NCBI GenBank assembly: GCA_039000685.1
Contig: JAWBNW010000001.1
Coordinates: forward strand, 1 to 64,000
From: JAVZGQ01 sp039000685
GTDB lineage: Archaea > Aenigmatarchaeota > Aenigmatarchaeia > CG10238-14 > SCSR01
DNA: 64,000 bases
Direction: 5' to 3'
A program made the translations under genes and the position numbers. Below are positions 36,586-46,067 of the stretch, one piece after another (position 1 is the stretch's first letter; every line of letters starts with the position of its first letter). Below the pieces are notes generated by a model. That model searched no databases, was not told the origin of the DNA, and was given only the letters and a program-made list of their open reading frames with translations.

Positions 36586-36660
36586 TGCCCCCGAGGGGAT
36601 TTGAACCCCCAACCAACGGCTTAGGAAGCCGCTGCTCTATCCAAGTTGAGCTACGAGGGC
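36586..36660 (-). tRNA. tRNA-Arg (anticodon CCT)
   Basis: The 75-nt gene folds as a complete cloverleaf. The acceptor stem GCCCTCG pairs with CGGGGGC (one G-U). The anticodon arm is GCGGC-TTCCTAA-GCCGT, with CCT at the anticodon reading AGG. The T arm is GGGGG-TTCAAAT-CCCCT. The discriminator is A and no CCA is encoded. There is no intron. A TATA-like TTATAAAT lies just upstream on the minus strand (about 36668-36676). Confidence 0.95.
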
Positions 36661-36694
36661 CTCTAAATTTATAAGAGCCATATTAATTTATATT

Positions 36695-37801
36695 ATGCTT
36701 TCTGAAAAAGAAATGCAAAAAATTGCTAGAAATGTGATAAGAACAAACTTGGCAGTTAAAGAAAAAGATGTTACTCTGATTTCTTGTGGCCCCAAATCTT
36801 TGAAATTTGCTGAAGCTTTAGCTTTTGAGACAGCAAAAGTTGGAGCCCAACCAACAATAACTTACGGAAGCGATGAGCTAAGCTTAAAAATTTACAAAAC
36901 CATTAAAGTCAAGTTTTTAAAACAATGGCCAAAGCTTGCTGATGTTCTTTCCAAGCTTGTTGATGTTAAAATTGTCATAGACGATACAAATCCTTTTGCT
37001 GCAAGAGAGCTCCCTCAATGGAAAGTTGAGATAAGGAGAAAAACTGTTAAGCCGATAAGGGAAAGAGAAGAAGAGAGACAGAGAAAAAAAGAAATGAAAG
37101 CTGCTTTAATCGGCTTTCCAACAGAAGAAGAAGCAAAAGCTTTAGGTATACCTTTTCAAAAGCTAGACAAAATATTCTGGAACGCCATGAAAGTTGATTA
37201 CGAGAAGCTTTACCAATACAACCAAAAACTCATTCAAAAGTTGAAAAATTCAGACAAAGTTAGAATAATAGGCGAGAGGACTGACTTGAAATTTTCAGTT
37301 AAAGGAAGAAAGTTCATAAACGCTTGTGGCCTCGTGACAAAAAAAGGTGAGATTGGCTATCTGAATTTGCCTGATGGCGAAGTTTTCTGTCCTCCAGTTG
37401 AGGATTCGGTTGAAGGAGAAATTTATTTTGATTTGCCTTGCATGTGGCATTATGGAAAACAAGTTGAAGGAGTTTGGTTCAAGTTTGAAAAAGGAAGGCT
37501 TGTAGATTACAAGATAGAAAAAGGAAGAGAGAATTTTGAAGATGTTTTTAAACATGCTTCTGGTGATAAAGATAGAATAGGAGAATTTGCTATTGGTACA
37601 AATCCCAAAGCAAAACCAACAGGAGGAATGATAATTGTAGACGAAAAAGTTAGAGGGACAATTCATTTTGCTTTAGGGCACAACAAACACTTCGGTGGAA
37701 AAAACAATTCAACTCTACATTGGGATTTCTTCAAAGACATGAAGCAAGGAGAAATTTATGTTGATGGTGAGCTTTTGATGAAAAATGGAAAGATAGTGTA
37801 G
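36695..37801 (+). CDS. M29-family aminopeptidase (thermophilic metallo-aminopeptidase)
   Basis: The 368 residues match the M29 AmpS/PepS/aminopeptidase T group: an N-terminal NAD-like alpha/beta domain, then RIIGERTDLKFSVKGRKFIN and the metal-site blocks NLPDGEVFCPP, EGEIYFDLP, FAIGTNPKA, IHFALGHNKHFGGKN and TLHWDF. These enzymes trim N-terminal residues from peptides using cobalt or zinc. It is divergent from the tRNA gene and is followed 3 nt later by an M24 peptidase, giving a peptide-degradation pair. Confidence 0.88.
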   Translation: MLSEKEMQKIARNVIRTNLAVKEKDVTLISCGPKSLKFAEALAFETAKVGAQPTITYGSDELSLKIYKTIKVKFLKQWPKLADVLSKLVDVKIVIDDTNPFAARELPQWKVEIRRKTVKPIREREEERQRKKEMKAALIGFPTEEEAKALGIPFQKLDKIFWNAMKVDYEKLYQYNQKLIQKLKNSDKVRIIGERTDLKFSVKGRKFINACGLVTKKGEIGYLNLPDGEVFCPPVEDSVEGEIYFDLPCMWHYGKQVEGVWFKFEKGRLVDYKIEKGRENFEDVFKHASGDKDRIGEFAIGTNPKAKPTGGMIIVDEKVRGTIHFALGHNKHFGGKNNSTLHWDFFKDMKQGEIYVDGELLMKNGKIV

Positions 37802-37804
37802 CTC

Positions 37805-38551
37805 ATGGGGATGATTAAAACTAAAGAAGAAATCAAACTTTTAAAAAAATCTGCTGAAATTTCAAATTCTTGCATACCATTGATTGAAAGCTTGTTAAAA
37901 AAAGAAAAAATTACAGAGAAAGAAATAGCTTCGGCTATCAGAAGAAAAATTTATTCTCAAGGGGCAGAGCTTGCTTTCAGGACAATTGTTGCTTGTGGCA
38001 AGAGAGCTGCAAGAATCCATGCAAAACCAAGAGCATCAAACAAAATAATTTCTGGTTTAGGATATGTGGACTTTGGAGCTTCCTATAAAGGCTACAAAAC
38101 AGATGTCACTGTGCCATTCATAAAGGGAAAAATAAGTAAGAAAGAAGAAAAAATGGTCAAGGCAGTTATTCAAGCTTATAACTTAGCTTTTAAATCTTTG
38201 AAAGTTGGTCTTCCTTGCTTTCAACTTTTTGAAAAAGTTGATAATTTCTTGAGAAAACAAGGCTTTGGCATGCAGCATTCCCTTGGTCATGGTGTTGGTT
38301 TGAAAATTCATGAGTTACCCACAATTGGAATACCAAAAGAAAAATTGGAGAAACTGAATAAAAAGAAGAAAAAGAAACTGGAGAAACTAAAGAAAATAAG
38401 ATTTCAAGAAAACATGGTCTTCACGATTGAGCCAGCAGTTTATGTTAAAGGGTTGGGTGGCTGTAGACTTGAAAACACAATTCTTTTAACAAAAAGTGAG
38501 CCCGTAAGTATAACGAACTCTAAACTTTTGATAATAAAAAACCAAGTTTGA
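37805..38551 (+). CDS. M24 metallopeptidase (Met aminopeptidase/Xaa-Pro dipeptidase-like)
   Basis: The 248-residue pita-bread fold has all five metal ligands: Asp89 (YVDFGA), Asp100 (KTDVTVP), His162 (SLGHGVG), Glu209 (FTIEPAVY) and Glu223 (CRLENT). The sequence is nearer Xaa-Pro dipeptidases than archaeal Map, which is longer and has a helical insert. A Lys-rich insertion (about 180-199) before the Glu motif is unusual. The start could be ATG 37805 or 37811. It lies 3 nt after the M29 peptidase gene. Confidence 0.85.
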   Translation: MGMIKTKEEIKLLKKSAEISNSCIPLIESLLKKEKITEKEIASAIRRKIYSQGAELAFRTIVACGKRAARIHAKPRASNKIISGLGYVDFGASYKGYKTDVTVPFIKGKISKKEEKMVKAVIQAYNLAFKSLKVGLPCFQLFEKVDNFLRKQGFGMQHSLGHGVGLKIHELPTIGIPKEKLEKLNKKKKKKLEKLKKIRFQENMVFTIEPAVYVKGLGGCRLENTILLTKSEPVSITNSKLLIIKNQV

Positions 38552-38608
38552 AAAAAATCAGAAATAGAAATGAAATAAACTTAAATCTTTAAGTTTTTAT
38601 AACTAATC

Positions 38609-38992
38609 ATGAACATAATGTTTTGGAAGAAAGAAAAGCCAAAAGAAAAAAAACAAATAAGAGAAGAAACCAAAACACTACTAAAAACTGAATGCGAAAA
38701 ATCTAACAGACCAGATTTATACCAATATCTTCAGTATGTACCCTATTTTCCTGATAAATGGAAGAAAGGTCAAGAAACTTCTTATTTTCACTCAGGTTGT
38801 CTCACGTTGTATGAGGGTCTTAGGTTAGAAGCACAAAATAATCCAGAAGCAATAGAAAAGTTTGAGAAGGCAAAACAAGAATTAGGAGAAAGTAGACAAA
38901 AAGAGCCAATATACGCTAGAGATGCAGAAGAAATTATTAAAAATTTTGATGATGTTATAAAAATTCTGAGAAGACTTTGGAAAATAGATTAA
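38609..38992 (+). CDS. Hypothetical soluble protein
   Basis: The 127 residues (alternative start Met4) have a basic N-terminus with no signal, then a predicted helical body with an aromatic motif YQYLQYVPYFPDKW and a lone Cys (SGCLTLYEGLRLEA). No recognised family. Its last 4 nt overlap the end of convergent PIN-ATPase. Confidence 0.5.
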   Translation: MNIMFWKKEKPKEKKQIREETKTLLKTECEKSNRPDLYQYLQYVPYFPDKWKKGQETSYFHSGCLTLYEGLRLEAQNNPEAIEKFEKAKQELGESRQKEPIYARDAEEIIKNFDDVIKILRRLWKID

Positions 38993-40788
38993 ATCAAGGC
39001 CTTAATCATCTTCTTATTCACCAAAGCTCTGATAATCTCTTTCCCGATTTCTGATGCTTTATTGACTTTTATGCTTGCTTTTTTGCCTATGGTGGCAGAA
39101 AATAAAAACTCATCTTCAACATAGAAATTTGCAACCTTCCCAACAAGCTTTTTATTGAATTTAAACTCTATGCTATTTCCACTTTCGTTGATTTCAAACT
39201 CAACTTCTTTTCCTATCGCAGGAACTCTTGGTTCAACTTCTATATGCAAACCAAGCTTTTTCTCTATTGCCGAGATAGTATTGCCTTCTTTCCCAATCAA
39301 CCTTGCAATCACATCATTCTCAACCCTTACTATAGCTTGAGTATCAGAAACAAGCTCAACTTGGGCTCTTGGGTCAAATCTTTCTATCTCTTGCTTTATT
39401 CTCTCAGCAGCCAATTTTTTCATTGGAGATACTTCGCTTGCTGTGACAGGGACGATTATATTCTCTTCGCCAAAGGTGTAAATTTCATACTCAAGCTTTC
39501 CTGTCTCAAAATCTTTTATCTCAACCAATGGTCTTGCCAAGTCAGCTTCCGTCATTCCCGTGGGCACTCTTACAGTCAAATTCAACTCGTAAACTTTTTT
39601 TACTTCACCCTCTTTTATGAAGATCACCGTGTCAATTATATGTGGGATCATCCCAAGCTCAGTTCTCATTATAAATCTCTGAATTGCATCTATTGCGTTG
39701 CTAGCGTGAACAACACCTATCATCCCAACTCCAGCCAAGCGCATGTCAGAAAAAATCTCAAAATCTTTCGTCTTCCTAACTTCGTCATAAACTGAATAAT
39801 CTGGTCTCACCAGCAGCAAGATATCGGCAGTTTTCTCAAAATCACCTTCCAAAGGCCCATATTGAGTGATTTCAGGACCAACTTGCAAGTCTTTCGGACT
39901 TTCCAAAGTCTTCACTATCTTTCCCTGCTCTTTGTAAAATTCTGCTATGCTGCTTGCAAAAGTTGTCTTTCCAGAACCTGGAGGACCCGCAATCAAAATT
40001 CCTTCTGCCTTTTCCTTCAACCTCTTCATCAACTTTTCAGAAAGCTTGTAATCTTCAAGATTTAGTTTAACTATCGGTCTCACAATCGTGAGCTCAAGAC
40101 CATCAGAAAAAGGAGGTCTTGCTATTGCTATTCTATAATCACCGAGTTGCAAGACCATTGCTCCAGCTCGGGCTATTTCAACATGACCTTCTTCACTCAC
40201 CCTCGCCGCTTCCAAAATTTCCTTGATTATTTCTTCTATTTCTTCTGCACTCAATTTCTCCTCTCTGATCTTCAAAAGCTCAAATTTCCCAGGCTTCCCT
40301 CTTTTCGCAAGTGGTACTACATCTTCTTTCAAATGAACGCTTAAAGTGTCTGGAGTAAAATACTTCTCAAATTCCAAACCAGTTGTTTTTATTTCTTGTG
40401 CTATGTATTCGACAGGAATCCCCTCAGCTTCTGCAACTAATGCTTGAACATAATCAGCGGTAAGCAACTTTCCATTTTCAGCTTTTGCCACATCCCTTAT
40501 CAAGGCATCTATTCTTCCTGCTTTTGCCAGCTTTATTTCTTCTAAGCTTGGTCTTTCTCCCGTAAACCTTATCTTTATTTTTTTCTCTTCACAAACCTTC
40601 CTTATCTTCTTCAATTCATCAAGACCAACAAAACCAACGTCCCTTCCTTTTGATGCTTGTGCTTGCAGTTCATCTAAAACAGCTAGAGGTATCACTAGCT
40701 CGAAATCTTTCAGCTCATCTCTTTCAAGCATTCGAGTCAAATTTCCATGAATTATCACTGAAGTATCGGGAACAATTCTATTTACCAT
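38989..40788 (-). CDS. PIN-domain/ATPase/KH protein
   Basis: The 599 residues combine an N-terminal PIN domain (IVPDTSVIIHG, AVLDELQAQA, RIDALIRDVAKA, LLTADYVQAL, 1-135), a PilT/VirB11-like ATPase (Walker A AGPPGSGKTT, 267-276; MIGVVHASNAIDAIQRF) and a C-terminal KH-like RNA-binding segment (IARLIGKEGNTISAIEKKLG). This is a widespread archaeal protein thought to act in RNA processing or quality control. It is complete and normal in length. Upstream 170 bp is AT-rich with no other gene until the zinc-ribbon ORF. Confidence 0.92.
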   Translation of the reverse strand: MVNRIVPDTSVIIHGNLTRMLERDELKDFELVIPLAVLDELQAQASKGRDVGFVGLDELKKIRKVCEEKKIKIRFTGERPSLEEIKLAKAGRIDALIRDVAKAENGKLLTADYVQALVAEAEGIPVEYIAQEIKTTGLEFEKYFTPDTLSVHLKEDVVPLAKRGKPGKFELLKIREEKLSAEEIEEIIKEILEAARVSEEGHVEIARAGAMVLQLGDYRIAIARPPFSDGLELTIVRPIVKLNLEDYKLSEKLMKRLKEKAEGILIAGPPGSGKTTFASSIAEFYKEQGKIVKTLESPKDLQVGPEITQYGPLEGDFEKTADILLLVRPDYSVYDEVRKTKDFEIFSDMRLAGVGMIGVVHASNAIDAIQRFIMRTELGMIPHIIDTVIFIKEGEVKKVYELNLTVRVPTGMTEADLARPLVEIKDFETGKLEYEIYTFGEENIIVPVTASEVSPMKKLAAERIKQEIERFDPRAQVELVSDTQAIVRVENDVIARLIGKEGNTISAIEKKLGLHIEVEPRVPAIGKEVEFEINESGNSIEFKFNKKLVGKVANFYVEDEFLFSATIGKKASIKVNKASEIGKEIIRALVNKKMIKALI

Positions 40789-40924
40789 ATTTTAACCTTG
40801 TTTTTCCTTGTTTTAAACCTATACTTTTTTCTTCCAAAATTCTTTTAAATCTTTCTATCTATTTATTCACCTCTAAATCACGACAAATTCGTTGATTTTA
40901 AAACAATATTTGTAGAATAGCAAA

Positions 40925-40933
40925 ATATTTAAA
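40925..40933 (+). promoter_or_regulatory. TATA box for the zinc-ribbon ORF and tmk
   Basis: ATATTTAAA is centred about 30 nt before the ATG at 40959, so transcription should start close to that codon and continue into tmk. Confidence 0.45.
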
Positions 40934-40958
40934 GGTTAAATAATTCTTTTTAATCAAG

Positions 40959-41084
40959 ATGAACATGAAAATGTGTCCAGAGTGCGGGAGTGACAATCTA
41001 AAACACGATTTTGAAGGCTTGATATGTAAAGACTGTGGAACAGTAATAGAGGAAAGCTTTATTTCAGGTAAAAGAATAATTTAA
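40959..41084 (+). CDS. TFB-like zinc-ribbon microprotein, 41 residues
   Basis: The short product contains CPECGSDNLKHDF and LICKDCGTVIEE: two CxxC knuckles spaced and decorated like the N-terminal zinc ribbon of archaeal TFB (TFIIB), but the frame stops right after it and no cyclin-fold core follows. A TATA box is well placed. It lies 28 nt before tmk. It could be a free-standing ribbon that contacts RNA polymerase or another RNA/DNA complex, or the remnant of a broken TFB gene; intact motif spacing favours a functional protein. Confidence 0.65.
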   Translation: MNMKMCPECGSDNLKHDFEGLICKDCGTVIEESFISGKRII

Positions 41085-41112
41085 GTCGGTATTGATTTAA
41101 GGTTTGGTTAGC

Positions 41113-41715
41113 GTGAAGAGTGGAAAATTTATAGTTTTTGAAGGGATAGATGGTGCTGGAAAAACTACACAAATAGCTCTTTTGAGATCTTGGCTCGAAC
41201 AAAAGAAGATAAAATGTATAACAACAAAAGAACCAACAGAAAATATAACTGGAAACATTCTCAAGTTAACAATGCAAATGGAAAAACTCTCACCAATCAC
41301 AGATGCGTTGCTCTTTGCTGCTGATAGGTCGGAGCATCTAGACAAGAAGATCAAACAACAATTGAAAAAGGGAGGAATAATTATATCAGAACGCTACATT
41401 TATGCTAATCTTGCATTCCAAACATCTCAGGGTGTGAGCGAAAGATTTATTCGAAACATAAATGAGTTTGCAATTCAACCAGACTTGGTGATACTGCTTG
41501 ATGCACCTGCAGAAGTTGCATTGAAGAGGAAGTGGAACTTGCTTTACTACTTACCTTCGAAATTCGAGAAGAGCATTGCTTTCAACGAGAAAGTAAGAAT
41601 GAAATATCTTGAGCTTGCTAAGAAATATGATTTGAAGGTAGTCGATGCTTCTCGTTCGATAGATGAAGTTTTTGAAGATGTCAAGAAAATAGTGGCAAAA
41701 GAACTTAAGCTATGA
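41113..41715 (+). CDS. tmk: Thymidylate kinase
   Basis: It phosphorylates dTMP to dTDP. From GTG 41113 (AAGGT about 8 nt before) it has 200 residues; a TTG at 41104 would add three. The P-loop is FEGIDGAGKTT, the substrate loop includes TKEPTEN and AADRSEHL, and SERYIYANLAFQ is the DR(Y/H)-type motif. The final 11 nt overlap convergent hisS. Confidence 0.92.
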   Translation: MKSGKFIVFEGIDGAGKTTQIALLRSWLEQKKIKCITTKEPTENITGNILKLTMQMEKLSPITDALLFAADRSEHLDKKIKQQLKKGGIIISERYIYANLAFQTSQGVSERFIRNINEFAIQPDLVILLDAPAEVALKRKWNLLYYLPSKFEKSIAFNEKVRMKYLELAKKYDLKVVDASRSIDEVFEDVKKIVAKELKL

Positions 41716-43015
41716 TTTCTATGATCTCTTCGATTCCAAGTTCTTTCTCAACCTTTTTCTTCATATCTTTAACCTTAAACTTTTTTTCTTCAATCTCTTT
41801 CTTTCCCACTATCACTACAAAAGGTATTCCCAAAGAATCAGCATACTCAAGTTGTTTAGTTAAATTTCTTTTCATCAAATCTACTTGAGTTGGAATTCCT
41901 GCTTTTCTCAACTTATTTGCAACTTCTATAGCTTCTCTTTTTACGCTTTCTTCAACATTGGCAACAAAAACCTTGACTTTTGTTTTCTGGAGCTTAATTT
42001 TTTTCTCATTTTTCAAAATTTCGATTATCCTCTCTATTCCAAGGGAAATTCCTGTGGCCGGAGTTGGTTTTCCACCGTAAAGCTCTATAAGTTTATCATA
42101 TCTCCCACCCCCAGCCAAAGAGCCAACTTTTCCCCCTCTAACTTCAATTTCAAATATTGGGCCGGTGTAATAGTCTAAGCCCCTTGCCAGGCTGAAATCA
42201 AGAACGAGCGAATCAGCTATCCTATAAAATTTTGAGAATTCATAAATTTGTTTCAATTCCTCAATTCCTTCTTTTCCTTTTAAGCTACTCTTTACCAATT
42301 CTTCTCCTCTTTTCAAGACTTCTTCATATCTTCCTTCAATTGATATAATCTCAAGCAGCTCTTCTATTTGTTTTTTAGGGAGCCCAATTTTCCCCAATTC
42401 TTCTTTCACACCATCAACACCAATTTTGCCCAGCTTGTCTATAGCCCTGAAAACTTCCAAGCTACCAAACTCAATCTTGAGTTCTTCAGGAATTTTTTCT
42501 TTCAAGATTTCAACAAAAGCTTCTAAAACTTTTCTGTTATTTATCCTTATTTTCAAATCTTTGAAACCCAAAGCTTTCAAGCAATCTACTGCACATGCTA
42601 AACATTCGACATCAGCTTCCATGCTTTTTGAGCCGCATATATCAACATCGGCTTGGTAAAATTGCCTGAGCCTTCCAGCTTGTGGCTCTTCATATCGCCA
42701 AACTGGTGCAATGGCATATCTCTTGAATGGTTTTGGTAGCTGGGGATTGCTTGCAAGAAATCTTGCCAAAGGAACAGTCAAATCAAACCTTAAACCAAGC
42801 TTTCTCTCTTTCTCACTTTCAATTCTGAAAATTTGTTTTGCAACATCTTCTCCACTTTTTGCCGTCAAAAGCTCCAAATCTTCAAGAGCAGGAGTTTCTA
42901 TAGTTTCAAATCCGTAAGCTTCAAAAATTTTCTTGATGGTTTGAATCACATATTCACGAATAACCATTTCTTCAGTTCCAAAATCTCTCATACCTTTTGG
43001 TGGTTGAAATTTCAC
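41705..43015 (-). CDS. hisS: Histidyl-tRNA synthetase
   Basis: The 436-residue class II synthetase starts MKFQPPKGMRDFG. Motif 2 is APVWRYEEPQAGRLRQFYQAD, and the HisRS-specific signatures ARGLDYYTGPIFE and AGGGRYDKLI are followed by motif 3 (ATGISLGIERI). The C-terminal 90 residues are the anticodon-binding Rossmann-like domain. Normal in all respects. Confidence 0.95.
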   Translation of the reverse strand: MKFQPPKGMRDFGTEEMVIREYVIQTIKKIFEAYGFETIETPALEDLELLTAKSGEDVAKQIFRIESEKERKLGLRFDLTVPLARFLASNPQLPKPFKRYAIAPVWRYEEPQAGRLRQFYQADVDICGSKSMEADVECLACAVDCLKALGFKDLKIRINNRKVLEAFVEILKEKIPEELKIEFGSLEVFRAIDKLGKIGVDGVKEELGKIGLPKKQIEELLEIISIEGRYEEVLKRGEELVKSSLKGKEGIEELKQIYEFSKFYRIADSLVLDFSLARGLDYYTGPIFEIEVRGGKVGSLAGGGRYDKLIELYGGKPTPATGISLGIERIIEILKNEKKIKLQKTKVKVFVANVEESVKREAIEVANKLRKAGIPTQVDLMKRNLTKQLEYADSLGIPFVVIVGKKEIEEKKFKVKDMKKKVEKELGIEEIIEIIA

Positions 43016-43136
43016 TATTTCGCCCTAATAAATTAATTCTTGTAAAAGATATAAAATATCAATTCAATCATTTTTTGTATACCATATCCAGCAAATTATC
43101 CAACGAAACAATAAAAATTTCTTTTGAAAGGGTTAT

Positions 43137-44576
43137 ATGTTTTTTATGCCAACTGTTTTGGTTGTCGACAGAGGAGGAAGAGGAAACGCGATTGCTTACT
43201 GCTTTGCCAAAAGTCCGAAAGTCTCGAAAGTTTTCGTGGCCCCAGGAAATGCAGGCAGTTCTTTGCTTGAAAAATGTCAACAAGTCCCAATTGAATCGAT
43301 AGAAGAGATGATAGATTTTGTTGAAAAAAATAAAATTGATTTGACTTTTGTTGGACCAGAAGGCTATTTATCAAAGGGGATAGTGAACAAATTTTTGGAG
43401 AGGGATTTGAGAATAGTTGGTCCAACTAAGGAAGCCACAATCTTGGAATCGAGCAAGTGTGACACGAAAATTTTTCTAAGTCAGATAGGGGTTCCAGTTC
43501 CAGAGTTCAAAATTTTTGGCGATCCTGAAGAAGCTAAAGCTTACGTGAGAGATTTTTACAAAAATAGGCCAGGAGAGAATGTTGTGGTTAAAGCAGACGG
43601 TCTTGCTGAAGGAAAAGGTTCTTTTGTCTGCAATTCTCTTGAGAATGCCGAATATGCGATAGACTACATCATGGTTCAAAGAGCTTTTGGTGATTCTGGG
43701 AGAAGGGTTGTTATAGAAAAAAGGCTTTATGGTCAAGAGCTCATGTTCTTTGTTCTCACCGATGGCAAAACAGTTTTGCCGATTGAATCAGCTATGGACT
43801 ACAAGGCAGCTTTCGATGATGATAACGATGCTAGAACAAAATATTTCGGTGGTTTGAACCCTAGAACAGGGGGGATGGGCGGCTACTCCCCACATCCTTG
43901 GCTTGATGAAGAACTAAAACAGAAGATCATGGAAAGGATAGCAATCCCGACAATAAGAAAATTCAAAGAATTGAAAGGAATAGAGTACAAGGGGATAATG
44001 TATTTTGGTCTGATGATCTGTGAAGAAAATGGGGAGAAAAATCCTTATGTTCTAGAAATCAATGTTAGGATGGGAGATCCGGAAGCTCAAGTCATTTTGC
44101 CAAGACTGAAAACAGATTTTTATGATTTGTCAGAAGCGATAATAGAAGGTAAACTTAATGAAATTACCTTAAGTTGGGATCCAGATTACTATTTGGGAAT
44201 ATGCGCAGTTAGTGGAAAAATACTCAGACCACTTTTTGAGTCTGGTAGAGGGGAAGAATATGATGAAAGAAAGAACATAGGTTATCCCGGTCCCCATATA
44301 ACAAATCAACCAATTTTTGGTCTGAGAAAAGTAGACCCAAGCTGTTTAATTTTCCACAATGGGACAGCATTTAAACCAAGAGATCCAAAAGACCCAAGCA
44401 GCATAGACCCAAGCAAAAAAGATGAAGATGGCAATATAGTGACGACAGGAGGAAGGGTCTTGACATTAGTTGCAAAAGGAAAAACTTTGGAAGAGGCAAG
44501 AGAAAAAGCTTACTCTGAAATCGAAAAAATATTTTTCTCAGGAATGAGGTACAGAAGGGATATAGGTAAAACTTAA
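43137..44576 (+). CDS. purD: Phosphoribosylamine-glycine ligase
   Basis: PurD makes glycinamide ribonucleotide in purine synthesis. The 479 residues show VDRGGRGNAIAYCFAKSP in the N-domain, an ATP-grasp core (VVVKADGLAEGKGSFV, EKRLYGQELMFFVLTDG, GGMGGYSPHPW, VLEINVRMGDPEAQVILP) and the C-terminal domain. The usual GSGGREHA motif is replaced by DRGGRGNA, as in some archaeal relatives. Its stop overlaps by 4 nt that of convergent purF. Confidence 0.93.
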   Translation: MFFMPTVLVVDRGGRGNAIAYCFAKSPKVSKVFVAPGNAGSSLLEKCQQVPIESIEEMIDFVEKNKIDLTFVGPEGYLSKGIVNKFLERDLRIVGPTKEATILESSKCDTKIFLSQIGVPVPEFKIFGDPEEAKAYVRDFYKNRPGENVVVKADGLAEGKGSFVCNSLENAEYAIDYIMVQRAFGDSGRRVVIEKRLYGQELMFFVLTDGKTVLPIESAMDYKAAFDDDNDARTKYFGGLNPRTGGMGGYSPHPWLDEELKQKIMERIAIPTIRKFKELKGIEYKGIMYFGLMICEENGEKNPYVLEINVRMGDPEAQVILPRLKTDFYDLSEAIIEGKLNEITLSWDPDYYLGICAVSGKILRPLFESGRGEEYDERKNIGYPGPHITNQPIFGLRKVDPSCLIFHNGTAFKPRDPKDPSSIDPSKKDEDGNIVTTGGRVLTLVAKGKTLEEAREKAYSEIEKIFFSGMRYRRDIGKT

Positions 44577-46006
44577 GATTCTATCTCATAATATCTTTTC
44601 ACGGTCGATTGTGTCTTTAATTTATCTGCTAGAGATTGTGCGATTGGTGTGGTATATCTTCCAGTCAAGCAGGCCGTACAAAGCTCTTCTTCTTTGAAAC
44701 CGATAGCATCCACAAGACCTTCAATTGTTTGATAGCAAAGCTTATCCACGTTGATTTTTTTGGCAATTTCTTCCACAGTGTGATTTGCTGCGATGAGTTC
44801 TGTGTGAGTCGCCATGTCAATCCCATAGAAACATGGAGAAATGATGGGAGGGCAAGTTATCCAGAGCTCAACTTTTTTAGCCCCAGCTTTTCTCACTATG
44901 TCTACAATTTTTCTGGAAGTAGTTCCCCTCACAATGCTATCATCAACCAAGAGCACTTTCTTATCTTTTATCACTGATTTTATCGGGTTTAGTTTGAATT
45001 TCATAGCACCGTCTCTTGCTTTTTGTGCTGGCATGATGAATGTTCTCCAGATGTATCTATTCTTGATTAAACCTTCTGCAACCGCCAGACCAGTTTCTTT
45101 ACCAACGCCTTCAGCTGCTGGTCTTGAAGTATCTGGAACTGGTATAACAACATCAGCATCTGTTTGATAGGTTTTTGCCAAATTTTCCCCCAATTTTATT
45201 CTAACATCATAAACAGATTTCCCCTCAAGAACACTATCAGGGCGAGAAAAATAAACATACTCAAACATGCAGTGAGCTCTTTTTTTACACGGAAAAATTT
45301 GTTTTCTTTCAGCACTATCTTCTTTCACGATTATCATTTCACCAGGCTTTACATCTGAAAAATTTTCAATGTTATTTATGTCAAGGGCAACACTCTCAGA
45401 AGCAAATGCTTTTGAATTTTCATCTTCACCAAAAACAAGAGGTTTGAAGCCAAACGGATCCCTGAAAGCCACGAGCTCACAATCTCCGCTCAAGAACACT
45501 GCCGAATAAGAGCCTTCTATTTTATTCATACAATTCAAAATAGCGTTTTCTAGATCATTTTTTCTTATCAGTTCTTCTGCCAAAAGATGAGTTAAAACTT
45601 CAGCATCACTTCCTGATTGAATCAATCTCCCATTCTGCACAAGCTCCCTTCTCAAATCAATTATGTTTACGATGTTTCCGTTGAAGCAAAAGGAAATTCC
45701 ACGCTTAGGGTAGTTTATCACGAAGGGCTGGGCATTTTCCAGTGTGGATGTGGACATGGTTGAATATCTAACATGTCCTATTCCTATTTTTCCTTTCAAC
45801 TCAGCAACTATTCTTTCCTTGAAAGAATCTGTGACAAGCCCCATGGCCCTTTTCAAGTGAATTTTTGAATCTTCTAGTGTTGATATTCCTGCTGATTCTT
45901 GTCCTCTGTGTTGCAAAGCCACAAGACCATAATAAATCCTCCTTGCCACATCTTCAGAAGAATTGCAACCAAACACGCCACAAGCTTCTTTCAAAGGGCA
46001 ACACAT
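44573..46006 (-). CDS. purF: Amidophosphoribosyltransferase
   Basis: PurF transfers glutamine nitrogen to PRPP, the first committed step of purine synthesis. The 477 residues begin with an eight-residue propeptide (MCCPLKEA) before nucleophile Cys9 (CGVFG). The Ntn glutaminase domain (GHVRYSTM, SGSDAEVL) is followed by the PRTase domain with VLLVDDSIVRGTT. The C-terminal four-cysteine iron-sulphur or zinc pattern is partly visible (HCMF, CPPIISPC, ELCTACLTGRY). It faces purD; other pur genes are elsewhere. Confidence 0.95.
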   Translation of the reverse strand: MCCPLKEACGVFGCNSSEDVARRIYYGLVALQHRGQESAGISTLEDSKIHLKRAMGLVTDSFKERIVAELKGKIGIGHVRYSTMSTSTLENAQPFVINYPKRGISFCFNGNIVNIIDLRRELVQNGRLIQSGSDAEVLTHLLAEELIRKNDLENAILNCMNKIEGSYSAVFLSGDCELVAFRDPFGFKPLVFGEDENSKAFASESVALDINNIENFSDVKPGEMIIVKEDSAERKQIFPCKKRAHCMFEYVYFSRPDSVLEGKSVYDVRIKLGENLAKTYQTDADVVIPVPDTSRPAAEGVGKETGLAVAEGLIKNRYIWRTFIMPAQKARDGAMKFKLNPIKSVIKDKKVLLVDDSIVRGTTSRKIVDIVRKAGAKKVELWITCPPIISPCFYGIDMATHTELIAANHTVEEIAKKINVDKLCYQTIEGLVDAIGFKEEELCTACLTGRYTTPIAQSLADKLKTQSTVKRYYEIES

Positions 46007-46067
46007 ATTTCAAAATAGGTTTTGTTATTTAAAACCATTTAATTTTTCAAAAAACTAATTTTATTAA

